Source: REEB509 sp049314555 (GTDB lineage: Bacteria; Pseudomonadota; Alphaproteobacteria; Caulobacterales; Aquidulcibacteraceae). Taken from it: a DNA stretch of 64,000 nt. Numbering within the stretch: the first letter of the stretch is position 1; each line of letters starts with the position of its first letter. The DNA lies in contig JBMOEW010000005.1 in assembly GCA_049314555.1 (NCBI GenBank), positions 1-64,000 on the forward strand. The letters run 5' to 3'. The translations under genes were made by a program, and so were the position numbers. The notes below the pieces were generated by a model that did no database searches, was not told the origin of the DNA, and was given only the letters and a program-made list of their open reading frames with translations. Of the stretch, positions 9,701-17,127 are shown in pieces.

Positions 9701-10075
9701 CAGCGGCCGGGGTCGGCGAAAGGGGTGATCTTCATGACGCTGGAGGATGAGGTGGGGGTGGCCAACGTGATTGTGTGGCCAAAGGCTTTTGAGCGCTTTC
9801 GCCCGGTGGTGTTGGGCGGGCGGTTGATCAGCGTGTTTGGCAAGCTGCAGCGGGAGGGCAAAGTGATCCATGTGATCGCCGATCGGATCGTCAATCATTC
9901 GCACCTGCTGGCGGACCTGTCGGACGGGGCTGCGGATCTGTCGCTGGCGGGCCTGGCGCGGGCAGACGAGGCGCGCAACCCGCGCGAAGATCCACGGCAA
10001 GCGGCCCTCATGCGCGAACACATGCAGGCAGAACGGGCGGCGAAAATCTTGCCCGCAAGCCGTGACTTTCATTGA
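6758..10075 (+). CDS. dnaE2: DnaE2 error-prone DNA polymerase III alpha subunit
   Basis: A 1105-aa C-family polymerase of normal DnaE2 length. It has an N-terminal PHP domain (TNFSFLRGASHPDEMV, residues about 12-29), the palm with catalytic aspartates in PPDIDVDF (380-387) and later KIDVLALGM, the QGRGSAANSVVCY motif near 341-353, a fingers region with RRAMATFRK, a helix-hairpin-helix (GLRQITGFSEADA) and a C-terminal OB fold (AGLVLVRQRPGSAKGV). It does mutagenic translesion synthesis with ImuA and ImuB. ATG 6758 was chosen because the longer frame only reads the imuB 3' end out of frame. Confidence 0.96.
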   Translation: MFSVIVAELAAATNFSFLRGASHPDEMVLSAKALGLSALGVADRNTLSGVVRAHKCAKEVGLSLLIGARLVTQCGLTAIAYPKDRAAYGQLCRLLTLGNRRAPKGQCWLEVEDLIAHGAGMVWVLFPPDFTACGPDPLAGWGGERLVRGLAAPGSMFLALRRCFGSDDLEDMHRVRTLSRALGVRLLATADPLYHTPERRALADVVCCIREHTTIDQAGFLLAANAERHLHAPQEMARLFAGFEEAIEAQAEVLAQVRFCLDELAYEYPYEITAPGETAMETLRRKTEEGARGRYPSGVPGAVRAALDHEYELIEHLDYAKYFLTVHDIVAFARGQGILCQGRGSAANSVVCYCLGVTAVDPIKVDLLFERFVSPERKEPPDIDVDFEHERREEVIQYIYEKFGRHRAGIAATVICYRGRSAIREVGKAMGLSGDVIEALSRTLWGWSDGGPRDDHVRGELGLDPDAARLRLALDLTRALIGFPRHLSQHVGGFVITRGPLEELCPIGNAAMADRTFIEWDKDDIDTLGILKIDVLALGMLTAVARAFSMIESRYGRALSLADVPPEDPSVYDMICEADTVGVFQIESRAQMSMLPRLKPRAFYDLVIEVAIVRPGPIQGDMVHPYLRRREGREPVRFPSKALEKVLGKTLGVPLFQEQAMRIAIVAAGFTPAEADKLRRAMATFRKVGIIHQFGTKLVEGMVANGYERDFAERCFKQIEGFGEYGFPESHAASFALIVYVSAWLKKHYPEVFCAALLNAQPMGFYAPAQLVRDARQHGVEVLAVDVNWSDWDTELEGEAPIQDSMKTDELALPEACGGRAHRALPVRLGLRQITGFSEADAAKILAARAAGGKFQSVEDLRRRARLSPAVLAKLAHADAFRSIGLDRRAALWDAKAQCADDTPLFRALSDFGPEEDPHLPVMALCEHVAHDYARVKLSLKAHPMAFFRESFAAQGSVRSDHLATAANGRRLEIAGLVLVRQRPGSAKGVIFMTLEDEVGVANVIVWPKAFERFRPVVLGGRLISVFGKLQREGKVIHVIADRIVNHSHLLADLSDGAADLSLAGLARADEARNPREDPRQAALMREHMQAERAAKILPASRDFH

Positions 10076-10200
10076 CGTACGCTGCAAACGCGCTGCCCAA
10101 ATGCGCCGCCAGCGCGAGCCAGATTGTGCGGTGGTGGCGTCGTGTTAAAAATGGCCAAGTCAAGACGTGTCGCCAAAAGACACACGACGGGAGGAAAACC

Positions 10201-10509
10201 ATGGATCTCAATGCTTATCTTCCTTTGATCTTACAGGGACTTGGCGGAGCCATTCTCGGGCCCCTTATCAGCGGCTTGGTGCGTGGCAGCCAGTTTGGCG
10301 TTGTCGGGCGCGTGCTTGCGGGCATTTTGGGCGCTGTGGGGGTTGGCCAACTCTCGGCTGCGGGGCTGGACGGGGGTGCGGTTGCGGCGCTGGCTGGACT
10401 GGTCGGTGGCGGCGACGCGGGCATGGTGGTTTCCAATGTCGCGGCGGGCGGGGTTGGCGGGGGTGTCGTGTCGTTGCTGGCCAGCCTGTTGATGCGCAAG
10501 CGGCGCTGA
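10201..10509 (+). CDS. Small glycine-rich membrane protein
   Basis: A 102-aa very hydrophobic Gly/Ala/Leu/Val protein with three to four possible membrane segments and a positively charged C-terminus (MRKRR), similar in composition to transglycosylase-associated or GlsB-like small membrane proteins, although I do not recognise a named family. ATG 10201 is preceded by an excellent GGGAGGAAAACC ribosome-binding site. The upstream extension to 10072 has no such support. It lies alone between dnaE2 and the HDOD gene. Confidence 0.72.
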   Translation: MDLNAYLPLILQGLGGAILGPLISGLVRGSQFGVVGRVLAGILGAVGVGQLSAAGLDGGAVAALAGLVGGGDAGMVVSNVAAGGVGGGVVSLLASLLMRKRR

Positions 10510-10560
10510 ACGCGGCGCAAGGTCAACCGCATTTACCCCCCTTGCCAGGCGGTATGGGGG

Positions 10561-11388
10561 ATGCCACCTCGACGCATGCGCACTCCGCCACACCTTCCGT
10601 TCATAGATCGGCCAACTGCTTTCGCGGTGGGGCTCAAACCGATTGCGCTTGAGGCTTGGCTTACGCCGGACTGGGAGGCTGCCCACATCGAGGAGAAGCG
10701 CTGTCTGATGGCTGCGCGGGCAGAAGAGGTTTGCCTTGTCCTCCCGGGGAGCGAAGCGGCCCAACTGGAGGCAGCCAAGTTAGTGCTGGCCGCTACCGGA
10801 GCGACCCACTTGCCCCAAAATGACAGCCCGATCGCCGCGGCTTCGGCGTTGGTGTCTGACGACCTAGTGGTGATGGAGCACCGCGCGGGGGCATGGACGG
10901 CAACGGCGGCCAGTTTATGCACGCCGACTTATTTTTCCGCGGCCCAGGCGTTGGGCTCCAGCCTTGCGCATTTGCATGGACCAGTGCCTGCGGGGGACGG
11001 CTTTTCGGAGCGTATTGCGCGGGTGTTTTCCGCCATTGAGCCGGACATGGTGTTGGAGAGGTTCAACTGGACCGTCCAGCCGACTGCGGATCGCTTTACG
11101 CCGCGGTCTGCGCCGCTAAAGGCGCTCGCTGGGCAGATCGAGGACGCAGCAGCACTTGACGTGATGCACCTGCGGGTTGAGCGCCAGACCTTGCGCCGGC
11201 TTCCGCAAAGCGGTGCCGTGCTGTTCACAATCCGGGTGAGCCTTGACCCTTTGCGGGCGGTGTTTGGTGTGCCTGGGGCGATGGCCGCGTTTGCGTCGTC
11301 TTGGGCGGGCGCGCCGCAGGCTTTGCGGGCGTACAAGGGGTGGGCGTGCTATGAACGGTTGATCGAGGCGGCGCTCGCTCAGGCCTAG
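10561..11388 (+). CDS. Haem-dependent oxidative N-demethylase family protein (DUF3445)
   Basis: A 275-aa protein matching the HDOD/DUF3445 family. Recognisable blocks are PTYFSAAQALGSSLAHLHGPVP in the middle (family FxSxWxxxxKLGxxLxxIHxPVP), the LERFNWTV motif, and LRVERQTLRRLPQSGAV near the C-terminus, where the family has a highly conserved R-ERQTLRRLP segment. Known members use a PAS-like fold with haem to demethylate dimethylamine-type substrates. The actual substrate here is unknown. ATG 10561 or ATG 10576 could be the start. The 3' end overlaps the convergent gene by four bases. Confidence 0.8.
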   Translation: MPPRRMRTPPHLPFIDRPTAFAVGLKPIALEAWLTPDWEAAHIEEKRCLMAARAEEVCLVLPGSEAAQLEAAKLVLAATGATHLPQNDSPIAAASALVSDDLVVMEHRAGAWTATAASLCTPTYFSAAQALGSSLAHLHGPVPAGDGFSERIARVFSAIEPDMVLERFNWTVQPTADRFTPRSAPLKALAGQIEDAAALDVMHLRVERQTLRRLPQSGAVLFTIRVSLDPLRAVFGVPGAMAAFASSWAGAPQALRAYKGWACYERLIEAALAQA

Positions 11389-12389
11389 ATTGCCGCCAAG
11401 GCTGCCTGCAGAAACGCCGCATCAGACCAACGCGCGGCCTGATGGGCGGCGGCAAAACGCACAATAACGGCTGCGGCTGAGGGGATGACATAAAGGCGTG
11501 CGCCATCTGCACCGCCAACGCCGCACACGTCGCTTGGCACCGAGCCGTTGGCGGCGGCGAGGTCGAGGCCAACACCGTTGGGTTCGCGCAGGGGGCCGCC
11601 CAACCAAAGGCACAGGCCAAACCGTGGCTGCACCGCACTGCCGAGGCGGGCGTCGCGCAGGGGCGTGGACGAGACGATCTGGCGGCCCCTGTAGAGGCCG
11701 CCGCGCCGAACCAGTTCGCCGATCGCGCCCATGGTGCGCAGCGAAGCGCTCGCCCCGGTGGACAGAATGGTTGTGCCATCTTGATCACGGCTGAAGCCGG
11801 CCGAAACGCCGATCGGTTCGAGAACTTCCGCCTGGAGGTAGGCCCCGATGTCGCCGGGGCGGCCAGAGGCGATGAGCTTGCGCCTTGCGATGTCGGCGAA
11901 GATCTGGAGGGGGGCGGGGTCGTCCTGGAAGCGGGTGCCGGGGGGGGCGAGGGGGCTTGCCGCCAAGGCCTGGCTGGCGTTTGGAGCCTCGCCTGGCTGC
12001 TGGTTCAGGGCGATGCCGCTGGTCATGTTCAGGAGCTGGCGGACGGTGATGGATTGACGCAACGGATCTGCGCCCCAGCCAGGGGTGGAACCGGCGACCC
12101 GCTCGTCCAGGCTGAGCAGGCGGTCTGCGGCAAGTTCCGCGGCCAAAAGCGGCACGAAGATGCGGCTGGCTTCGCCCAGTGGGATCGGTTCGCCGCGGGC
12201 GGCCTGCGGGGTTGGTTCTTCGCACAGAATGACCCCATGGCGGAGCACCAGAAGGCCTGCGCCGCCGCGGTCGCGGGAATAGTTCAAAGCTGCGCGAAAC
12301 CGGGTTTGGGCGGCGGCTGTTTGCGCGCGCGCGGGGGCTACGGCCATCAGGGCTATGGCTGCTGCCAGGACGTCTCGGCGCTTCCACAT
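11385..12389 (-). CDS. Exported beta-lactamase-family (serine hydrolase) homologue, catalytic residues replaced
   Basis: A 334-aa protein with an N-terminal signal (MWKRRDVLAAAIALMAVAPARAQ; two arginines suggest possible Tat export) followed by a class C beta-lactamase/esterase fold: LLSLDERVAG, ITVRQLLNMTSGI, LEPIGV, and GVGGADGARLYVIPS. Aligned to family members from memory, the SxxK motif falls on Glu73-Ala-Ser-Arg76, and the catalytic Tyr of YxN falls on Asp156 (RFQDDPAP). All three key residues thus appear to be missing, pointing to a binding or regulatory pseudoenzyme. Start 12389 was chosen for the signal peptide; the frame extends to 12455. Confidence 0.72.
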   Translation of the reverse strand: MWKRRDVLAAAIALMAVAPARAQTAAAQTRFRAALNYSRDRGGAGLLVLRHGVILCEEPTPQAARGEPIPLGEASRIFVPLLAAELAADRLLSLDERVAGSTPGWGADPLRQSITVRQLLNMTSGIALNQQPGEAPNASQALAASPLAPPGTRFQDDPAPLQIFADIARRKLIASGRPGDIGAYLQAEVLEPIGVSAGFSRDQDGTTILSTGASASLRTMGAIGELVRRGGLYRGRQIVSSTPLRDARLGSAVQPRFGLCLWLGGPLREPNGVGLDLAAANGSVPSDVCGVGGADGARLYVIPSAAAVIVRFAAAHQAARWSDAAFLQAALAAI

Positions 12390-12554
12390 GGGCGACTCAC
12401 TTTGCTGCACAGGCGATGGAGCGTTACCCCGCTGCAAGGGCGGTTCCAAGGCCAAGGTGTGGCTAGGGCTTCAGAAGGCGGTGGCATGGCACACAAAACG
12501 GGCGGCACTGTGCTGTGCCGCCCGTTGCGATCTTGCGACGTTGTAGGGTGTGCG

Positions 12555-14072
12555 TTAACCGCCGGATTTTTTCTTTTTGCCGGCCGTGGTTTTGGCTGGC
12601 GTTTTGGTGGCGCTGGCTTTGGCCTTGGCTGGTGCTTTGGCGGTGCCGGCTTTGGCTTTCATCGGTGCGCCTTTGCCCATCTTGCCGGCGAGGTATTTGT
12701 CCAGGGTGCGATGGAAATGGCGGATCCGGATTTCTTGGTAGTTGCCTAGCTGTAATTCCTTGTTCTTTGAGGCTTTCATGCCGTCTTGGACATAGGGAAG
12801 GTTGGCCATGTCCTGGTCAAACACGGCAGCGAGCGCTGCGCCCAAGTGATCGGAGCCATCCATGAAGGTCTGTTCGGGGGTCAAGAACTTCATGGGGGTT
12901 GCCCGCGGCATCGGTTTGTCTGGCGGGTTGCGGAACAGAAGCCGGATTTCCATCAGGGTGTGATCCTGATCCGGCCAGGGCCGCCAACGGTAGACGATGT
13001 TGGGCATGAACCCGCCCCAGGGGCTGAGGTTCGGGAACAGGTTGTAGGTGAACGCATCGAGCAGCTCGGAATCTGACGCTTCGGAGTGGTCGTAGCCGAA
13101 CATTTCTGTGAAGCGCACGCGGTTGGCCGCGGCCATGGCCCGTCTGGCGGTCATGCCATCGGGGACCACGACGCGCTCATCGCCAGTTTCGGCACCGCGG
13201 CCGTTCGACTTCAAGAACTCGTCGATGATGTACTGTTCAGATAGGCCTTTGCCCTGCAGGTGCGGAGAGAGCACCGCAAACGGGGTTAGGGCGCGGTTCC
13301 AGTGGTCGCCGAAGGTGTCGTAGCGGCTGTTGGCGTCGCCGGTGAAGGGCAGAATGTGGGGGTGGGTCACCACGGAGTGCCAGGCCTCCATGAAGGCTTC
13401 GCTCACGGCTTTCCAGTTGGCGGGGATGACCTTGCCGACCCAGCTTGCGGTGTAGCACTCTTCATGGCGGTAGCGGCCGAGTTGCTCGGCCATCGGATGG
13501 GACCATTCCAGGAAGTCCGGCGCTTTTTCGTCTTCGTTGATGAAGATGTAGCCGCCCCAGCGAGCCACGCGGACCTCTGGCAAGCCCATCTCGGACTTCT
13601 TCAAGTGGTCAAAATCCCATTGGCAGGGCACTTCTTTCAGGCTGCCATCGTTGTTCCAGGTAAAGCCGTGGAAGGGGCATTTGAGGTCCTTGGACCAGCC
13701 GCTGTCGGTGCGCAGAAGGCGGCCGCGGTGCAAACACACGTTGTAAAACGCCTTCACGTCCCCGTCTTTTTGGCGAACGATCAGAAATGATTTTTCGGCG
13801 AGCTTATAAACAACCACGTCGCCGGGTTCGGGCAGTTCTTCTTCCCGCGCCGCCATTTGCCAGACGTGCGGCCACATGTGCTCTAGTTCCTGTTTGAAGA
13901 ACTCTGGGCAGGTGTAACGCTCGGTCGAAATGGGCGCGGAGCCCATATACTCGTAGCTTTCTTCCAGGAGATAATCAGGGACCGGCTTGGCATCGTCGTT
14001 GAGCATGTCGGTGAACGAGGGGCCCGGACAGCGCGCCTCACCAAATTTCAACTTGCCTGCGTCGTCGGCCAT
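12555..14072 (-). CDS. Rieske [2Fe-2S] aromatic-ring-hydroxylating oxygenase, alpha subunit
   Basis: A 505-aa oxygenase component. The Rieske cluster ligands are Cys113/His115 (CLHRGR) and Cys132/His135 (CPFHGFTW). The mononuclear iron site is marked by His232 and His237 in EAWHSVVTHPH, with Glu229 where many relatives have a bridging Asp. No ferredoxin, reductase or beta-subunit gene is adjacent, so the electron donors are encoded elsewhere and the substrate is unknown. The last 35 or so residues are an Ala/Lys/Pro/Thr-rich basic tail that the family does not normally have. Start 14072 follows GGGGAGGAAG. Confidence 0.9.
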   Translation of the reverse strand: MADDAGKLKFGEARCPGPSFTDMLNDDAKPVPDYLLEESYEYMGSAPISTERYTCPEFFKQELEHMWPHVWQMAAREEELPEPGDVVVYKLAEKSFLIVRQKDGDVKAFYNVCLHRGRLLRTDSGWSKDLKCPFHGFTWNNDGSLKEVPCQWDFDHLKKSEMGLPEVRVARWGGYIFINEDEKAPDFLEWSHPMAEQLGRYRHEECYTASWVGKVIPANWKAVSEAFMEAWHSVVTHPHILPFTGDANSRYDTFGDHWNRALTPFAVLSPHLQGKGLSEQYIIDEFLKSNGRGAETGDERVVVPDGMTARRAMAAANRVRFTEMFGYDHSEASDSELLDAFTYNLFPNLSPWGGFMPNIVYRWRPWPDQDHTLMEIRLLFRNPPDKPMPRATPMKFLTPEQTFMDGSDHLGAALAAVFDQDMANLPYVQDGMKASKNKELQLGNYQEIRIRHFHRTLDKYLAGKMGKGAPMKAKAGTAKAPAKAKASATKTPAKTTAGKKKKSGG

Positions 14073-14273
14073 GGTGACTTCCTCCCCTGCGGCAGCATGG
14101 AACTGCATGCTCGTTGCGCGCACTATATCGTGCGGAGGAAAAAACCGGCAAGCCTGTCTTTTTTGAATTTCAGGCCTTTGGGGCCAAAAATCCGCTGTCG
14201 CGCATGAGTGTCTGGTCGGTTGGGCCTCGGCGAGGGGCTGGCGTGCTGGGCTGAACGCCGGTATGTGGCGCAG

Positions 14274-14612
14274 ATGTTGTTTGGTAGAGGCATGACCGCC
14301 CGTGGCTGGGCCATTCGGCTCGCGATCTGCGTGGTGGCGGACCTGTTGGACTTTACCCTTGGCCGGGCGCTGTTTGCGCTGCCATGGGAGGAGGGGCCGT
14401 CTACGGTTCTGTTAACCTTGATGTGGGGGCCGGTTGGCTTGTTCAATCTGGCCGAGATCCTTGACTTTACCGAGCAGTTCGACGCGTTCGTGCCGATGGC
14501 CACGTTGATTGGCTTGTTTGTGGGGTATCAAAAGGGCTTTCTGCAGGGGCTATGGGGGGCAAAACCTCCGGCGCAGGACCCGCCTGCACCGCCGAAGCTT
14601 CCGCCGGCGTGA
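14274..14612 (+). CDS. Small membrane protein of unknown function
   Basis: A protein of about 112 aa with three or so hydrophobic segments (LAICVVADLLDF, VLLTLMWGPVGLF, MATLIGLFVGY) and a Pro-rich C-terminal tail. I do not recognise a named family. Possible starts are GTG 14208, ATG 14274 and ATG 14292; none has a strong ribosome-binding site, so the N-terminus is uncertain. It is divergent from the Rieske oxygenase gene. Confidence 0.6.
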   Translation: MLFGRGMTARGWAIRLAICVVADLLDFTLGRALFALPWEEGPSTVLLTLMWGPVGLFNLAEILDFTEQFDAFVPMATLIGLFVGYQKGFLQGLWGAKPPAQDPPAPPKLPPA

Positions 14613-14734
14613 CCTGGGCGGCCCTTAGCCCGCACCAAGCGACTTTGCCGCGCGACAAGGCCGGTGGCGTTGGCTAAACAAGCCCCAAACGTTCAATACG
14701 CGCGCCGCGTGCGCGAACGGGGAGGCTGCAAGTT

Positions 14735-15847
14735 ATGAAGGTCGGTTGCCCAACAGAAATCAAAGTTGCCGAGCATCGCGTGGGGCTGACGCCAGAGAGC
14801 GCAGCTGAGCTTGTGCGCGCTGGCCATGAGGTGTTTTTGCAGTCTGGCGCCGGCAAAGGCATCGGGGCGGACGATGCCCGCTATCAAAGCATGGGCGTGC
14901 AGATCCTTGCGAGCGCCCAAGCGGTGTTCGATGCGGCGGAGATGATCGTCAAGGTGAAGGAGCCTCAGGCGGTGGAGTGCGCAATGCTGCGGCCGCACCA
15001 CACCTTGTTCACCTATCTGCACCTGGCTCCCGATCCTGACCAAGCCAATGCGCTTATGCATTCTGGCTGTACCGCGATCGCGTATGAGACGGTCACCGAT
15101 GCATCGGGGCGTTTGCCGCTGTTGAAGCCGATGAGCGAAGTGGCTGGGCGGATGTCGATCCAAGTGGGGGCGAACTATCTGGAAAAAACCCATGGCGGGC
15201 GGGGCGTATTGCTTGGTGGTGTGCCGGGGGTCCGGCCGGCCGATGTGGTGATCCTTGGTGCGGGCGTCGCTGGCTATAACGCCGCGCAGATTGCGGTGGG
15301 AATGCGGGCGCGGGTCACCGTTTTTGACAAAAACCCGATCCGCCTTGAGGAGTTGGACCGCGAATTCAACGGGCGGCTGGAGACGGTGTATTCCACGCGC
15401 CATGCGGTGGAAGAGGCTGTCCGGGAAGCTGATCTGGTGATTGGCGCTGTGCTGGTTCCGGGGGCTGCTGCCCCGCGCTTGATCACGCGCCCGATGCTGA
15501 AGGCGATGCGTCCGGGGGCGGTGCTGGTGGACATCTCGATCGATCAGGGCGGCTGTTTTGAAACCAGCCATGCCACCACCCACGACAACCCCGTTTATGA
15601 GGTGGATGGGATCATTCACTACTGTGTGGCGAACATGCCGGGCGCTGTGGCGCGCACCAGTGCTTACGCGTTGAATCACGCGACGCTGCCGTTCACGCTG
15701 GCATTGGCGAACAAGGGCTACCAGGCCGCGCTGCGGGCCGATCCGCATTTGGCGATGGGCCTGAATGTGTATGCTGGGCAAATCGCGCATGAGGCGGTGG
15801 CACACGATCTGGCGAAACCCTACGTGCGACCGGCATTCCTGGGATGA
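14735..15847 (+). CDS. ald: Alanine dehydrogenase
   Basis: A 370-aa NAD-dependent L-alanine dehydrogenase, which interconverts L-alanine with pyruvate and ammonia. The N-terminal catalytic domain shows CPTEIKVAEHRVGLTP, Lys75 in KVKEP and His96 in YLHLAPD, the residues known to bind substrate in this family. The nucleotide-binding domain has VVILGAGVAGYNAA. Length is standard. The stop overlaps the start of the MFS transporter gene (ATGA), so the pair is translationally coupled. AGGCTGCAAGTT precedes the start. Confidence 0.95.
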   Translation: MKVGCPTEIKVAEHRVGLTPESAAELVRAGHEVFLQSGAGKGIGADDARYQSMGVQILASAQAVFDAAEMIVKVKEPQAVECAMLRPHHTLFTYLHLAPDPDQANALMHSGCTAIAYETVTDASGRLPLLKPMSEVAGRMSIQVGANYLEKTHGGRGVLLGGVPGVRPADVVILGAGVAGYNAAQIAVGMRARVTVFDKNPIRLEELDREFNGRLETVYSTRHAVEEAVREADLVIGAVLVPGAAAPRLITRPMLKAMRPGAVLVDISIDQGGCFETSHATTHDNPVYEVDGIIHYCVANMPGAVARTSAYALNHATLPFTLALANKGYQAALRADPHLAMGLNVYAGQIAHEAVAHDLAKPYVRPAFLG

Positions 15848-17127
15848 GCGCGCCTGGTCCTGAGGTGCACAGCAAGGCCAGACAGGCCGGCGTGAACTTT
15901 GTGTTCGTGACGGTGGCGCTGGACATGGTGGCGTTTGGCCTGGCCTTGCCGGTGTTGCCGCTGCTGATCACGCAAATGGCTGGCGGCGACGATGCCCACG
16001 GGGCGGTGGTTTATGGGGTGTTTGGAACGGTTTGGGCCGCGCTGCAGTTCCTGTGTTCGCCGGTGCTTGGGGCGGTTTCTGACAATATTGGACGCAGGCC
16101 GGTTCTGCTGTTTTCAAACTTCGCGCTGGGCATCCAGTATGTGATTTTGGCTTTGGCCCCCGGCCTTGCCATTTTGCTCCTGGGGCGGATCATATCGGGG
16201 ATCGCCTCTGCAAGTGTCACCACCGCCAATGCCTATATCGCGGATGTGACGCCTCCGGACAAACGGGCTGCGGCGTTCGGGTTGATGGGGGCTGCGTTCG
16301 GGGTGGGGTTTGTGCTTGGGCCGGCGTTGGGCGGGCTGCTTGGTGATGTAAACCCGCGCCTTCCGTTCTGGTGTGCGGCGGTGGCGAGTTTTGCTGCCGG
16401 CTTTTATGGGCTTTTCATCCTGCCTGAGTCTTTGCCGAAGGATCGGCGCTCTCCTATCCAATGGCGTAAGGCGAACCCGGTTGGGGCGCTGACCTTTCTG
16501 CGCGAGAAAACCGGTGTTGCGCCGCTGGCGTTTGCCAAATTCTTTTCGGATTTGGCGCACGTGGTGTTGCCCAGCACGTTTGTGCTTTATGCCGCGCATC
16601 GCTTCGAGTGGGGGCCCAAGGAAGTGGGCTTGACACTCGGTGTCGTGGGCGTGCTGTCGATCGTGGTGCAGGCGGGCCTAGTTGGGCGTGTGGTGAGGTG
16701 GATCGGGGCTGAAAAAGCGCTTATGCTGGGCTTGGGCGCGGGGGTGATTGCCTTTGTCGTCTATGGGTTGGCTAGCGAGCCGTGGATGTTGTTCGTTGGG
16801 GTGGCGTTCGGTTCGGTCTATGGGTTTGCGGGGGCCGCCACCCAAACGCTTCTGACGCAGCGTGTTTCGCCCAAGGAGCAGGGACGCCTGCAGGGCGCGC
16901 TCGGTGGTTTGACCGGGCTTGCGACGCTGTTTGGGCCGGCGATCTTCACCGGGACGCTGGCCACCTTCATCGCCGATGGGGCGGTGGTTTGGTTGCCGGG
17001 TGCTGCGTTTTTGTTGGCCGCGCTGTTCCTGGTGGTTTCAGGGATATTGGCTTGGATTGCCATCACCGATCGCAACGCTCCAGCGATAGCAGCCGTTTCT
17101 CCGATCCCGGACGAACCGCTCAGCTGA
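15844..17127 (+). CDS. MFS transporter, TetA-like (DHA1) family
   Basis: A 427-aa, 12-span major facilitator. The motif A loop between spans 2 and 3 is GAVSDNIGRRPVLL, and motif C-like GFVLGPALGGLLGD follows in span 5, which marks the drug/H+ antiporter-1 group related to TetA(P/G). The coupling to ald (four-base overlap) hints that it may move a small metabolite, but the sequence group is more typical of drug exporters. It ends convergently with the aldehyde dehydrogenase gene, with eight shared bases. Confidence 0.85.
   Translation: MSAPGPEVHSKARQAGVNFVFVTVALDMVAFGLALPVLPLLITQMAGGDDAHGAVVYGVFGTVWAALQFLCSPVLGAVSDNIGRRPVLLFSNFALGIQYVILALAPGLAILLLGRIISGIASASVTTANAYIADVTPPDKRAAAFGLMGAAFGVGFVLGPALGGLLGDVNPRLPFWCAAVASFAAGFYGLFILPESLPKDRRSPIQWRKANPVGALTFLREKTGVAPLAFAKFFSDLAHVVLPSTFVLYAAHRFEWGPKEVGLTLGVVGVLSIVVQAGLVGRVVRWIGAEKALMLGLGAGVIAFVVYGLASEPWMLFVGVAFGSVYGFAGAATQTLLTQRVSPKEQGRLQGALGGLTGLATLFGPAIFTGTLATFIADGAVVWLPGAAFLLAALFLVVSGILAWIAITDRNAPAIAAVSPIPDEPLS

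Noticed and set aside
8675..10087. Minus-strand frame of 470 codons opposite dnaE2
   Set aside because: Arg/His/Pro-rich antisense translation with no motif.
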